Assembly: GCA_024500155.1 (NCBI GenBank)
Contig: CM044869.1
Coordinates: 45,215,898 to 45,279,897, forward strand
Direction: 5' to 3'
DNA: 64,000 nucleotides
From: Chenopodium formosanum
Taxonomy: Eukaryota; Streptophyta; Magnoliopsida; Caryophyllales; Amaranthaceae
Shown: in pieces, positions 22,615-34,895 of the stretch
Position numbering within the stretch: the stretch's first letter is position 1
Layout: each line of letters begins with the position of its first letter
The notes under the pieces: model-generated
What the model saw: only the letters and a program-made list of their open reading frames with translations
Database searches by the model: none
What the model was told of the DNA's origin: nothing
Translations under genes and position numbers: made by a program

Positions 22615-22975
22615 AGGTCGGCAACCGCGGCTGGGTGGCGCAGCCACGGCGGCTGCCGACCAAGTGGCGGTCCAAGAGGGAGGGGAAGGGGAGGGCGGTG
22701 GTCCGGTGGCCGTGGACAGCAGCGTGCAAGTGTTGCACAGCTGCTGCCACGGCTGGAGCAGGGCTGCGGCTGCTGCCTTGCGCGGCAGTGGCTGCTGCAA
22801 AGCCGCCAGCCACCGTGGCTAGCCAAGGCTAGCCAACCACGGTGGCCTGCAGCCCAGCAGTAGCAGCTGCCACGCTGCTGCCCTTGCGGCAGTGGCTGCT
22901 GTCACGGCAGCCAGCCACCGTGGCTAGCTTCGGCTAGCCAACCACGGTGGCCAGCATTGGTGGTTGCGGTATTTT
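22615..22975. other. GC-rich palindromic island in the copia 5' leader
   Basis: About 360 bp, strikingly GC-rich inside an AT-rich leader. It holds two near-perfect 36-bp palindromes (22810-22845 and 22915-22950), each built from CCACCGTGGCTAGCC and its complement, plus many GGCTGCTGCC-type words. Open frames run through it on both strands, but I regard them as composition effects. In RNA it would fold strongly. Confidence 0.75.
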
Positions 22976-24470
22976 CAAAAAAAAAAAAAAATTTTGTTTT
23001 GAAAAATTATTTCAGGATAATTACGAATTATTTTGGGATAAAATCGGTTTTATTTTGGATAAGTTCAAATATTTTCAAAATATGATCTTTTAGTTTAAAA
23101 GATAAAGTTGGTTTTTTGGATAAAATCTTTTATTTTAGGATAAAATTAAATATTCAAAAGTTGTTATATTTGATATTATCCATATTTAGTTTGTTATTTT
23201 GATAATTATCCTAAATTAAAGTGGTTAATTATGGATAAGATTGACTAGGATATTCTGAGCATATTCCAAAAGGATAATAATTGATTTAAATAATGTGATT
23301 ATCCCATAATTAGATTAGGATGTAATTGATTTTAAAATTATTTGATTGGCTAGTAATTAGGATAGAATCTCCTAAATTAGTTAGGATAATCATGGAAGAT
23401 TAAATATGATTTATCTTTCTAGATTAAAATATGATTTGATTCTATCTCATGACTAAATTAAATATATGATATTTTATCAACCGTCATGAATAATATATGA
23501 TATTATCTAATTATGATTAAAATATAAGATATTTTAGGAAATGCGTTGACTTTATTATGAACATTCGATGTTGTAGTTTAGACAAGCATGTTGAGTGACT
23601 TATTATATGACACTTTTCTAATATATGATATTATGTTGCTATATATAGACTAGTATGGCCCATAGATTCTTAAATACGATCTGCGTATCGTGATGTATTT
23701 TTGTAATCTAAATACGGTCTGCATACCGTTGAGTATTTTTATAACTTTTATTTAATGTAAATAGAATAGTTATTTAAATGGTGTTAGCCCAAAAGAAGCC
23801 CATGAAGTGAAGGCCCAAAGGAGCAAGGTGGATGAAGATCCATGATGATTCAAGTGAGAGCATTTTTCATTTCTAGTTTTCTTAGGACTAAGGGGCCATA
23901 CTATGTCATATTTTATTGCATTAGTAGATTATGCATGTTTAGGTTTATTTATGTTGTTTGATGATGCGCTAGAGTTCACTAAATAATCACAACATAATGA
24001 ATCTAGATCCCAGTAATATTGATGCAGCTTTTCCAATTAAAAACCCGACGAAAACCTTGATCGTTTATGATGGGTCAGCCCTCAGCAGAGCATCATAATA
24101 TATCTTGGGGAAGTGGGGGTAGGACCGCATATCTACACTTTTAATTGGTTATATTCAACAAGGTTACCTAAAGCGTTTAGAACCTTGAAGCTAAGAGTAA
24201 TAATTAAACATGCGATGGTTAATTATTCAACCAAGAGTTACAAGAGTTGTAATCAGTAAAGAGTTTACTCACCTTGAAAATGTAATGGTTGATTGCAGGG
24301 CCTCACTCTGGTTAATTATTGCACAAATAAAGGATCTTGGAATCACTTAAAATTCAATTGGGATCATTTAATTATTGAATAAAGTGTTTTAAAGTTACCA
24401 AATAAATGTTTTTTATGGTACTTTAATTTTAATTAAACATAATTTTAAACTTTGCCTTATTTTGACATAG

Positions 24471-25346
24471 ATGGGTAGCCGTAATAACAATGACAACAAC
24501 GTTTACAATTTGCGACCATTCCTTGAGAAGGATAGGTTGACAGGGGAAAACTTTTCCAACTGGGAAAGAATGCTAAGGCTTGTTCTGAAATTTGAAGGTA
24601 AGGAGGATGTCATTGATACCCCATTACCAGGACCTCTTCCAGAAAACCCAACTACGGCAGATATCAAGAAGCACAAGGAAGCTCATGATAGAGCTATGCC
24701 TATCACTTGCTTAATGATTGCTACCATGGAACCTAGTATTCAAAAGCGTTTTGAAGACCAGGATGCCTACTCAATCATGGAAGAGCTCAAAGCTTTGTTT
24801 AAGAAACAAGCTAGAGTTGAAAGGTATGAGCTTCATCGTGAGATTCTGGATTGTAGGATGGAGAAGGGTGCCACAGTTCATGATCATGTTTTCAAAATGA
24901 TCGGCCTAATTCAAAGTATGGAGAAACTGGGGTACCCAATTAGTGATGATTTGGCAACAGACATCATTCTCCACTCACTTCCAGAAAGTTTCAACCAATT
25001 TATCATGAACTTTAACATGACTGCGAATGCAAAGACTATGAATCAATTGCATGCAATGCTGGTTAGTGCTGAGAAACAAATCCCTAAGGAACCTAAGAAG
25101 GAAGTTCTTATGATTCAAAAGGGAAAGGGGTTCAAGAATAAGGGGCAAAAGGCTAGTGCCAAGATCAAGGGCAAGCAAGTTGCCAAGGCTCCTGAAAAGC
25201 GTAAGGCGAATCCAAAACCCAAAGCTGCAAGTGAAAGTGAATGCTTTTACTGCAATAAGAAGGGGCATTGGAAACGCAATTGCCAGAAATACCTTGATTT
25301 CCTCAAGAAAAAGAATGGAGCATCAACCTCAGGTATTATGTTATAA
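24471..25346 (+). CDS. gag: Copia Gag protein
   Basis: 291 aa with an ATG start and TAA end. The N-terminal part (FLEKDRLTGENFSNWERMLRLVL) and the central helices (LFKKQARVERYELHREIL, then MEKLGYPISDDLATDIILHSLP) are the UBN2-type copia Gag core. A lysine-rich linker at about 205-255 precedes a CCHC zinc knuckle (CFYCNKKGHWKRNC) at 258-271. In autonomous copia elements the frame continues into protease; here it stops 20 codons after the knuckle. It is intact while all of pol has decayed, so it may be maintained by selection for cis-packaging or particle assembly. Confidence 0.93.
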   Translation: MGSRNNNDNNVYNLRPFLEKDRLTGENFSNWERMLRLVLKFEGKEDVIDTPLPGPLPENPTTADIKKHKEAHDRAMPITCLMIATMEPSIQKRFEDQDAYSIMEELKALFKKQARVERYELHREILDCRMEKGATVHDHVFKMIGLIQSMEKLGYPISDDLATDIILHSLPESFNQFIMNFNMTANAKTMNQLHAMLVSAEKQIPKEPKKEVLMIQKGKGFKNKGQKASAKIKGKQVAKAPEKRKANPKPKAASESECFYCNKKGHWKRNCQKYLDFLKKKNGASTSGIML

Positions 25347-25399
25347 ACATTTTAACTTTCACTAAGGTATGTGATACCAAGTTGCAGAGCTTAACATTA

Positions 25400-28200
25400 T
25401 GATGTTGCGCAGGAACTGCAAACAAGTGAAGCTAGCATGGAGATGGAGCTTGAAGGTGCACTAGAAGTATTTGAGTGGCCAAAGATAGCTTCATAGTTTT
25501 ATTTTCTGATTAGTTTATCATGACATTTAGAACTATTTCCAGTTTTTGATGAGACAATATTTCGGTTTTCTTGTTTTGAATACTGATTTGGTTTTACTTG
25601 GCTTGGACAAACGTTGATCCATGACCAAGGTAATAAATTGTTTTCATTTTGCTAGATGTGAGTTTATTTTATTTATGACATTGATATAAGTAGATCACAA
25701 AAGTAAATTTAGATGATTCAAAGCAAACTTACTTATAACAAAGTAAAGTTAGGTCACATAAACCATTTGCACATCCAAAGTTATGGATGGACTCTTACTC
25801 TTATATGATTATGAATCACTTAAGAATTAGAAGTCATGCTTGATAAGGTATAATGACCAAGTTACCTTTTAGTTGAAAGGGTGAAAGAGCTAAAAATGAC
25901 CTTTTGGAACACAAACATATGATGTGAGTATACCATAAATTCAAATTAGCAAAAGGATTTAACTATTTCATTGCTCTTATTAACGATTTAAGTAAATATA
26001 ACGATAATTACTTAATGAAATAAAAGCTGGAATCATTGAAATGTTCAAAATTCCAAAATGAAATGTAAAATCAAGTTTGAGATAAACAATTTAGCACCAC
26101 AATATGATTGTTGTAATAAATATTTAACTCAAAACAAATGATCATCTAACGGAATTGTTGAATTTGTTCACAATCCAAGAACATTACAATTAAAATGTAT
26201 GTATAAAGCAGGAATCAAACTTTGCTTGCCATGGTTCGATCCAAGATTTAATGATTTACAAATATCGTTTTGAGGATATGCATTAGAACAACAACAATTG
26301 CGAATATACTAAACAGAAACTTAACCAAAGCAGTAGAAAAGATGTCATAAATGTTATGGATTGGAAATGTTCCAAAGTAATCTTTTCTAAACAGGATTGA
26401 GGGAATATGAAATCTATGTAAAATGTTTACAAAGATGACATAATAAACCCTGAATCATAGGTGTTATTCCTACAATCGCGTAGAAACAAAATGTTTGTTG
26501 CTCGCGATAGTGTCTTTATAGAAAGAAATGTCTTCCTACAAAACCAAGTGGGAGTAAAGTTAGATCTCGATGAGATTCGAGACGAGCAACAAATGGATGT
26601 AGATAACACTACATTAGAGACGAATGCGCATGAAATCAGCTAATTTGATAAAACATTTGTCGAAGCAAGCTAATTCAAGTAGCGAGACTTCTATCGTCCT
26701 ACTAGAATGAAAGGCTTCAAAGAGTTGAAGAGAATAATTCTATTGTCGCTCATACCTATCGTAGGTTACTTAGGATTAAAACAAACAGTTTGTTGGAATT
26801 CTAGTAAAAGGTGGATTCTAAAATTTTTCTATTGGAATGGTTGGAATCCATACCTACAAGCAAGCTTTGGACATGCAAGTGCCAACTCAAGAAGTGGCTT
26901 AAAGCCAAGAAATCCATAATGGACTCCATGTCTGTAAAGATGTGCTAGTCCATGATAGTCTTGCAAATGGGGTCAAACCTATTAGTTATGTAAGCCTATT
27001 CGGATTATTTCTAGTTTTGGAAATCAAAATCACCTTCATGAAATGTTCTTGATGGATGGTATATATATGATACAACCTAAGAGTTTTTGAAATCCAGAAA
27101 TTCCTAGAAAGTTTTGCAAACTTCAGAAATTCATTTATGGATTGAAGTAAGCATCAGGGAGTTGGAATATTCATTAGGAAATCAAACAGTTTGATTACCT
27201 TGGAAGAATGAAAAGGAATCTTGTAGAGACAAGAAGTTTAGTGGGAGCAATTGGTCTTCTTAGTCTAGTATGTAGTTAACATACATTTCATATGAAATGA
27301 TATATCAATGCTTGAATGAGTCAAGCAATGGTTAGAAAGATTGTTTCTATATGGGAGACTTAGAAGATGTTGAGTACATATTGGGAATCAAAATCCACAA
27401 AATGAATCTTGAAGGATGACTGGACCTAATCAAGAGACTTATGTTGATAAGATTCTTGACAACTTCAAGATGCAAGACTCTAAGAGAGGATCTTTTCCCA
27501 TGCCTCATGGTTTTACACTCAGTAAAACTCTATGCCTTTAAAAGCTAGTAGAGTTGAGTTGTAAAGGCACTGTACCTTATGCTTTTGCAAAAGGGTCCAT
27601 TACATGTGCCATGAAATGTACAAAGCAAGTTGTTACATATGACTTGTGCATGTGTAGCAAGTTTCAAGCAAATACGGAATAAGCATACGGAAAGTTACTA
27701 AGAACAAATCCTTGAGTACTTGAGAAGCACTAGAGGAATTTTTCTAGTTTATGATGTTAAAGGTAAACAAGTTTGTCAAAAGGTTTTACGAATGCAAGTT
27801 TTTTTCCAAACAGGCAAGATGACTCTAGATTTTGATCTAGATGCACAATTTTATCAGTATGGAGAAGTACAGTGAGCTTGAAGAGTTCAAAGCAAAGCAC
27901 TATTGCATGCTCAATGTCAGAATATGTGTATTAAGCTATAGTCGGATAGTTTTAGAGGAAGTTTGGATTAAAATGTAATATGACTAAAGGGTCACCTTTG
28001 CTCAAGAACAAAGGAGCCAGGGTCACATCACAAATCCAAACAAATGAATATGAGATATCGCCTCAGTTATGAGATCATTGACCAGCGGAAGGTCACGTTC
28101 TGCAAAGTTTTATTATGAGTGAGAAATCACTAAAACCCCTTCCTTAGACTAAGGTATGAAAGTCATATTAAAGTCTTGAATTGAAGCAAATTGTGTAAAT
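25400..28200 (+). pseudogene. Decayed copia pol (integrase, RT, RNase H remnants)
   Basis: Fragments in changing frames. An integrase-core relic lies near 25940-26060 (AKGFNYFIALINDLSKY). An integrase-RT linker piece at 26461-26643 carries MFVARDSVFIERNVFLQNQ. RT relics lie near 26980-27200 (FLMDGIYMIQPKSF, then KFIYGLK). An RT C-terminal relic near 27460-27560 includes FKMQDSKRG and a proline-histidine-glycine-containing continuation. RNase H remnants near 27990-28110 include KEPGSHHKSKQ. Stops and indels occur throughout, so no product is expected. Confidence 0.8.
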
Positions 28201-28995
28201 TTAAGTTGTGTATGTTTGTGAAAACATATTACATAAGAAAATACATCAATTTGCAGAATTATGTTTAAAACAGAAATTATTATTTCTCTTATTTAATTAT
28301 GGTTTGAAATTAAATAAAATGTCCAAAATAATTATGAATTGATGGGTTCACTAGGTTGATGACCTTTTGAATGAAACCCCACAGGTGAACAAAATTCATC
28401 TATTATTTAAGTTCCTAGTTCGAAATCATTAAAGTGGGCATAAATGATTTCAATAAATGGACTAGCATGTAAGATTGATTGGATAGCGCAGTTTCATGGG
28501 CTATAGGGGCATAGTGATGCTCGGTCAATCACTTGGATATGCATGAATGATGCATGATGGAACTATTGACCAACTTTGAAGTTCAAGTATAGAGCTTCCG
28601 GATATATTAATGGATTCCTTTGACATGAGTGGAACATTGATCTCATTCAATGATTGTTTTAACTGTGGTACATTCAAACGTTTGGCCGTAACTGGAGATT
28701 ATAAAGGATGTTTCCCGGTTACTTCATGAGTTGAGTGGGAGCTTTGGTTGCCATAAGATTGGATTGAGTCTACCTATTAAATTAGGAAATGTGTCATGGC
28801 CGCTTGAAGAGGGAGAATTCAGAAAATACGTGGCCGCGTTCAAATGCATTACTCAGTAATCATTTGGTTTTGTAATTCTAACTCAGATTTCAAGAAACGA
28901 TTTGTAGATTAATATGATCTCGACATGTGATGCAATCATATTATCAAATCGACATATACATTGACTTAAGGAATTTGAATATTGCACCCTTGTCT

Positions 28996-29010
28996 CAGAC
29001 AAGTGGGAGA
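28996..29010 (+). promoter_or_regulatory. Polypurine tract of copia element
   Basis: AGACAAGTGGGAGA directly before the 3' LTR, the usual copia form (AAGTGGGAGAT). Confidence 0.8.
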
Positions 29011-29011
29011 T

Positions 29012-29757
29012 TGAAGGAGTTATGTCTTCGTCGTGTGCAATTACTAGATATATAATTGGATCAAATTACGGAGATAATTAAGTCCGGACATTTGGGTCGT
29101 CGTTTTGCCATAGCTAGAGGTACTTACGATCTTTGGACTAGTAAAATAGGCCAAAGCCCAATTGGACGGATCCTATAAGGTCACACAAAGGGGCTAGATC
29201 GAGCATTAGAGGACGAGGCCCATCATGGGCCTCATCACTCTAGGTGGCCGGCCATATGGGGCTTTAAGAGGCTATTGGGCTTCGCGCCCTAGTCTAATTA
29301 TAATGAGATTATAAATAGACTAGGTGCCTAGGTTTGCAAGTAAGGAATTTACTGATCATTTAGATCAAACCCTAATTAGCAAACACGAAACCAACCCCCT
29401 CTCATACTCCCTCTCTCACGGCTCTCTCCTCCTCCTAGGCGCGGTGGTGTCTCGTGGTGGTGGTGGTTCGTGCGGTGGTCGGTTGTCCGAAAAGGTGATG
29501 ATCGCGGTTTTCCTCAATCACTCGACCAATCTAGTATTGGTGGACGGCTCGTTCGAATCTCGTGGACTAAGTAGAGGAGCAACACTTGGGGCTCTATTCT
29601 CTCCCTGATTTGCCTGTCGAATAGCTTCGTGGAATTCACGCTTCAAAGGTATGATTATGTGTCTTGTGTGTTATGCATGCGATCCTTGGATTAGGTACTC
29701 TATTGAATATGATTCATATATATTATTTCCACTGCGTAGTACCTATAAACTCCTACA
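29012..29757 (+). repeat. 3' LTR of copia element
   Basis: 746 bp, differing from the 5' LTR at one position by eye, followed by the CTTAT duplication (29758-29762). Confidence 0.95.
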
Positions 29758-29924
29758 CTTATAGTGTTAACTATACTAGCACTACATACGACTAGCTTTC
29801 ATATTAAAATATTGGAGTACTTATTATAGATTAGTTAAGCTAAAATTATAAAACTTTTTTTAGTGAAATAAGTTAAAATTATCTCAATTTAGCAAAAATG
29901 AGTATTTTGTCCACTTGTAAAATA

Positions 29925-30115
29925 ACAAAGTAACTCACATAACACTTATTGAGTTTCTTCTGTAACACTGACCGAATAATCCATATAATTAAACACTGAT
30001 CAAGTAGCCACTATAACACTGACGAAGTAACCCTATACCATTGAACGAGTAATCCCTGCCTATAACACTAATGAAGTAACTTCCATGATAGCTTGCCACA
30101 CCAACTACACATAAG
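29925..30115. repeat. Degenerate CTATAACACTGACGAAGTAACC array, copy 1
   Basis: Imperfect units of about 20 bp (CACTGAC-GAAGTAACC), followed by GCTTGCCACACCAACTACACATAAG. A related copy in the same orientation is at 31605-31790; the array at 19.8 kb is similar on the opposite strand. Confidence 0.7.
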
Positions 30116-31105
30116 AATTTGTGAGCAACATCATATTAAAAAAAATTAAAAAAAAATTGATCAGTAGTCTCAAAAACTAAATGCATAGATGAATTAGTAA
30201 AAAGAAAGTCTTAATTAATTAAAATTAAAGAATTTAAAATTTAGGTAAATAATATAAGTTTATTACATACATAAAAAATTTACACTGTTAATAAAAATGG
30301 AAGGTGGTTACAAGTTCTTTGTTTGTATCAATGAATAAAAAAGTGGGTGCATGTTCCTTTATTTTGTAATAATTGAACTTCATTTTGAAAATATACACCT
30401 ACACTAGCTTGAAATTAATTACACTTTTATCTAAATTTTTAAACTTCAAAAAAAAAATAGAGGGAGTACATTGTTGAATTTGTCACAATATTAACTTTTT
30501 ATAAATTAATTTTTTTAATACTAATATTATAGATATTAATAATTAAAATTGAACTTTCTCAAATATACAAACTCCGGTGTAGTATTTTTTTTACTTTTTT
30601 TTAAAATAAAAAATTACTACCTTTAGAAAAGACACATGTAATAAACTTATTATAAAAATAATAAAAAGCACATGAAATGTGCAAACAATCTGAAAAAGAT
30701 TTAAAGAAGGGAATGTAATATGCAAACAATCGGAAAAAGTTAAAAGGGAATTAATAGAAAAAGGAAAGATATAAACTTTACAAAGATGAAAACTTCTTTC
30801 CACCTACCTTACAACCCTTTAAGGCAGAAAAACTTTTATGAACCTGAGGTCCATACTAATTTTGACGTTTTATTACATATAGTGATCCTAATTTTAACAT
30901 AGTAATCTTAATTTTATTATATTAACTTTTATTAAAACTTGTGCGGTCTAATTTTAATATTATTGTTAACCTAAAATACGATGTTATGTTAAACATAGTG
31001 ACCTTAAATTTAACATAGTAACCTTTAATATTCATATTGTTTAGTATATTAAAAATTTCATCAAAAAAATGAACTTCTTTAGACCTTCATAGTAACATAA
31101 TAATT
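30116..31105. other. AT-rich intergenic DNA
   Basis: No gene seen. Short frames here are low-complexity. Words such as 'taattttaacatagtaatctt' recur loosely near 30850-31030. Confidence 0.4.
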
Positions 31106-31109
31106 TTTA

Positions 31110-31368
31110 CTTCCTCCGTTTTTATATAGTTGCAATAGTTTGACTTTTACACTATTCATGTGTTTCACTTTGACTAGCTTTGAGGATTTATACATAAGTA
31201 AAAATATAGTCATGTGGGATCTTGTTAGATTCGTCTCGATTTGTACAATTTTAATATCTAAAATTTATAATTTTTACATATTGATAATCAAAGATATTAA
31301 CGATTCAAAACATACATCGGCAAACGTGAAAAGAGAAAGTGTTAGAACTACAAAAAAAACAGAGAAAG
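31110..31368. mobile_element. Stowaway-like MITE
   Basis: TA on both sides. Ends CTTCCTCCGTTTTTATATAG and, inverted, CTTTCTCTGTTTTTTTTGTAG. 259 bp, no coding capacity. Confidence 0.6.
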
Positions 31369-31604
31369 TATTTTTTAATATTAAAAACCTTTATTTTAGC
31401 ATAGTGATCTCTTTTTTATTAATAAAAACAACCATAGTGTCTATAATACTTTTGGTCCACAATAAATTAATGTGAACCACTTGATTTATTTAAGAGTTTT
31501 TATTGACTTTTGATATTGATGCAATCACTAGTCTCCACGAACTAACTCGAAACATATTGTCATCAGTGTGTCTTGTGTACGGCTTGCCACACCATATGAC
31601 CGCT

Positions 31605-31790
31605 TATAAAAGAACAAAGTAACTCCTATAATACTGACCCGGTAACTTCTGTAATACTAACCAAGTAACCCCTATAACGGTGACGAAGTAACTTCAGGAA
31701 AACTGAACGAGTAACCCGTATAACACTAACGAAGTAACTCTTATGATGGTTGGCCACACTGTCTGGCCAACCACATATAAGACTTTGCGT
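31605..31790. repeat. Degenerate CTATAACACTGACGAAGTAACC array, copy 2
   Basis: Similar to 29925-30115, ending in GGCCACACTGTCTGGCCAACCACATATAAG-like sequence (TGGCCA inverted pair). Confidence 0.7.
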
Positions 31791-32289
31791 ATTTCCATAT
31801 GTAAGTTGGAAATTGGAATGGCATTATTGATCTTAAACATATTTTGATATGGTGTTATTATTTATCAATTATAATAATTGATTTTTGTTTTCCCTACCTT
31901 ATAAAAAGTAGGAGATTACTCTTATGAATACTGCATGGACCATAATACCTTTCAAAATGTTTGTTTACCTTCTTATCCCCATGTGTAATTTTGTAATTTT
32001 TCTTAAGACCCATTAATCAATTAGAAATTAAATGGAGGATGGAATAATAAAGTTGGGGGTTATGGTTTAATTACATGACAACATTAATTAGTCACTAGCC
32101 TGGACAATGAAAGGTTGTTGCTTTATGTGGGCGTTATTTTAAAGTAGTTTACTAAAGTCTAGAATGTTGCACAATTACACAACATCTCTATCACATTTAT
32201 CGTCTATATGCATATAGTTTTGATAAGATATTTACAAAAATCAGCATAGGAAATAAAGAACATCGAAAAATATTCTTTTGAAGGGCTAG

Positions 32290-32325
32290 CTATACCGCAC
32301 GTATCGCGCGCTTTGAAATCCTAGT
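32290..32325 (+). mobile_element. Helitron-like 3' terminus
   Basis: CTAGCTATACCGCACGTATC, then GCGCGC and ending CCTAG|T. The GC-rich hairpin before CTAG followed by T is Helitron-like, and it resembles the end at 54330-54370. The 5' end was not located. Confidence 0.45.
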
Positions 32326-32796
32326 TTATTATAAAAATAAAAATTTCCAATAAAAGGACAAATACTTGGGTGAAAATTTAATGATAAAGAGTTGCACATT
32401 TACTTCTATAAAGATAATTTGTTTTAACCTAGAGTAAAAAAAATAAAAATAAAGTTGTTTGAGGGGAAGAAACAAACGTGAATTATCAATTTTGATGACA
32501 TAAAAAAAAATGTTATCAAGACTTTTTTTTAAAAAAAAAATAAAATAAAAAAAAAAAAAACAAGTTTTTTCAAGACTTTTAAGGACCTTCTTCTACATTA
32601 TTTGTCACCCTTGAAATAAAACTAGCTTTAGCAAAAAGTGTGATACACGTTATTTGTGTCTGTAACACCTCAACCTCCTTCCTAGACTTGACTAAACAGT
32701 AAAAACCACACTAGATTGTTAACAATATTTAGTTCTTGAAGCGCATGCACTTTATTAGCTGTTATATATGTTTAGTTGCTTATAAATCTTATATAT

Positions 32797-32960
32797 AGGG
32801 CCTGTTTTGATTTACAGAACTGAACTGAATATTTATAAGAGAAGGAAATTAGGAACTGAACTGAACTAAACTGATTGAAACTGAAATAAACTGAAAATAA
32901 GTGGAACAGAACATGCTCTTACTATTCAATTTCTAACTAAACACTTTTGGTTAAGAATGA
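32797..32960. mobile_element. Degraded Harbinger-like MITE fragment
   Basis: Begins GGGCCTGTTTTGATTTACAG and has GAACTGAACTGAA repeats like the intact copy at 55356-55532. The right terminus is unclear. Confidence 0.45.
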
Positions 32961-34895
32961 TTAAATAGAACTTATTATTAGTTATTACTTATTACACATA
33001 CATTCCTTCCATATATGATCGTCACATTGCTACAAGTTCTAATTCACCCTGTTTATAAGTTGTAACGCCCAAATTTCGTCTAAACTTGGTTCATGTCATG
33101 GATGGATAATTACAAGATCTATGCGCACTCGTGAGTAAACCTAAGCTACTTTACAACTACCTAACCAAGAATATTTAAATTCAATCTTTATAGAAAAAGT
33201 GCTCCTAATATTTAACATTTGTATTAATTTTATATGGCAATATAAAACATGTGGTATCATTTTGTATATATATATACTCCGTACTTTCTTTTTTTTTTTT
33301 TTTTTTTTTTTTTTTGAAGAAAATCATTTTGTATATTATTAGTTACCTTTTTTTTCAACAAATATCATTTTTTGTAGTAATGCTTTTCATTACCCTTTTT
33401 TATTTTTACGGGTTCATTACCTATTTTTAGAGATGGGTAAATATTTCAAAAAAAAAAAAGCGAGCTATTGATATGGTCATGAACGAACTCATGATATCAA
33501 TATACTTTTTTCGTTTCTTGATAATTGATATAATCAAATTTGACACATATATTAATGCACTAATTTGACCTAATATATACAATTAAACATTGGTATAAAA
33601 AATTTAATATTATAAAACTTTATATCAATACCAATTCAACAATATATTTCGTAACAAATTTGTTTTTTTATTTTAAAAAATTAAAAAAAATTAAAAAAAA
33701 CCAGCTCAATCATTTTGAAACAAAAAAATTTTGATTAGAAAATTTGAGTTATTTAATTGGTCTCTGAACTTATTAATTCAATTCATCATAATCAGTTAAT
33801 CATTCTTATCTTTTGCAACGTTATTGATTTTTAGATATTCAATATGAAAGCGATAATATATTTCAAGTACATAATAAAGCTTGCTAAATGAAATACGTCT
33901 AAAATTAGCAATGTAGCATGAATCACGAGGGTGGTGCTGTTCTTTTCTAGCAATCGACCAAAGTGGGCATCCACTTGATATCCACTTGATCTCTTTGACA
34001 AAAGCTACAGTGTAATGTATAATCAAAGTAAAGTTTGATGTTTTTGCAATAATGTGTATTAATATATTCGCAAACCATGATGCTTATGACTCATGATTAT
34101 AAAATTAAAAAAAAAAAAAAAAAAAACGTAAATCCAGCAATTATTTACAAATACTATGTCAACTTTAGAGGCCCGCACTATAATCCAAAGTATTACAACC
34201 AAGTGTTTCATCAAATGTGCAGGCTGTCACTACTTTAGTGCAAAGTCTTACTAAGTACGTAGTACTACTTCTTCTCTTCGCCTGAAATAAGGTGATTTGG
34301 TTTGAATATTCTAAGATTTGGTTTGATCTGGTATGAATTTGTTTGATCTACTTTGATTCTTCTTACAGTATCATTGTTTAACATGTCTATTTGATTTGAT
34401 CTGAATTTTTCTAGTATAATCTGAATATTTTTGATCTAGTGTGATTAGTTCTTATTTGAACAAAATCTACAATAAGTATCTAAATTAAGTTGAATACAAC
34501 AAGTACATAGTATATACTTCCAAGAGCACCATTTATTACTGGCTATCAATTGGCTATTAGAGTTTAATCGAAGTAAAAGGCATAAGCTTTATCGAAGTGA
34601 AAGGCATAAGCAAGTTTATTAAGAATAATATACTTATATGTGTGTTATTTTTTTGACATCTGATTGTAATGCTTTGTTTAACCTACATAAAATGTTTGAA
34701 CATTGAATATATCTACATAGATTAACAAACGAGCCAATCCAAAAGCAAAATACAAAATGGTAGAAGTGAAATCATATTTCTTCTGTCTAAAATTGCTTGT
34801 CACATGTAATACGACTATCCTTATATACGAACAGCCAACTATGTACTAAGAAAATCCTTGTCTAGCCCACTTTTGTCCAAGACTTTTCCTTCATC

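Larger units (their letters stand above)
21346..29757 (+). mobile_element. Non-autonomous Ty1/copia LTR retrotransposon with intact gag and decayed pol (8412 bp)
   Basis: LTRs 21346-22091 and 29012-29757 (746 bp each) with 5-bp duplications. A copia-type primer site (TGGTATCAG) follows the 5' LTR. The only intact long ORF is a 291-aa Gag; downstream (about 25.4-28.2 kb) are recognisable but stop-ridden fragments of integrase, RT and RNase H. One LTR difference was found by eye (G/A in 'ttccRctgcg'), about 0.13%, i.e. under 0.1 million years at 7e-9 to 1.3e-8. The dead pol must predate this insertion, so proteins supplied in trans are inferred. It lies between phosphatase genes B and C. Confidence 0.93.
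31791..34895. other. Intergenic region upstream of gene C's 3' end
   Basis: AT-rich, with poly(T) and poly(A) tracts (e.g. 33290-33315). Contains a Helitron-like 3' end and a Harbinger-like fragment (listed separately). The 76-aa frame at 33796-34026 (minus) has no recognisable motif and I do not call it. Confidence 0.4.

Noticed and set aside
22562..22832. Overlapping Ala/Pro-rich frames on both strands in the copia leader
   Set aside because: Several frames are open at once because the island is GC-rich; no conserved motif.
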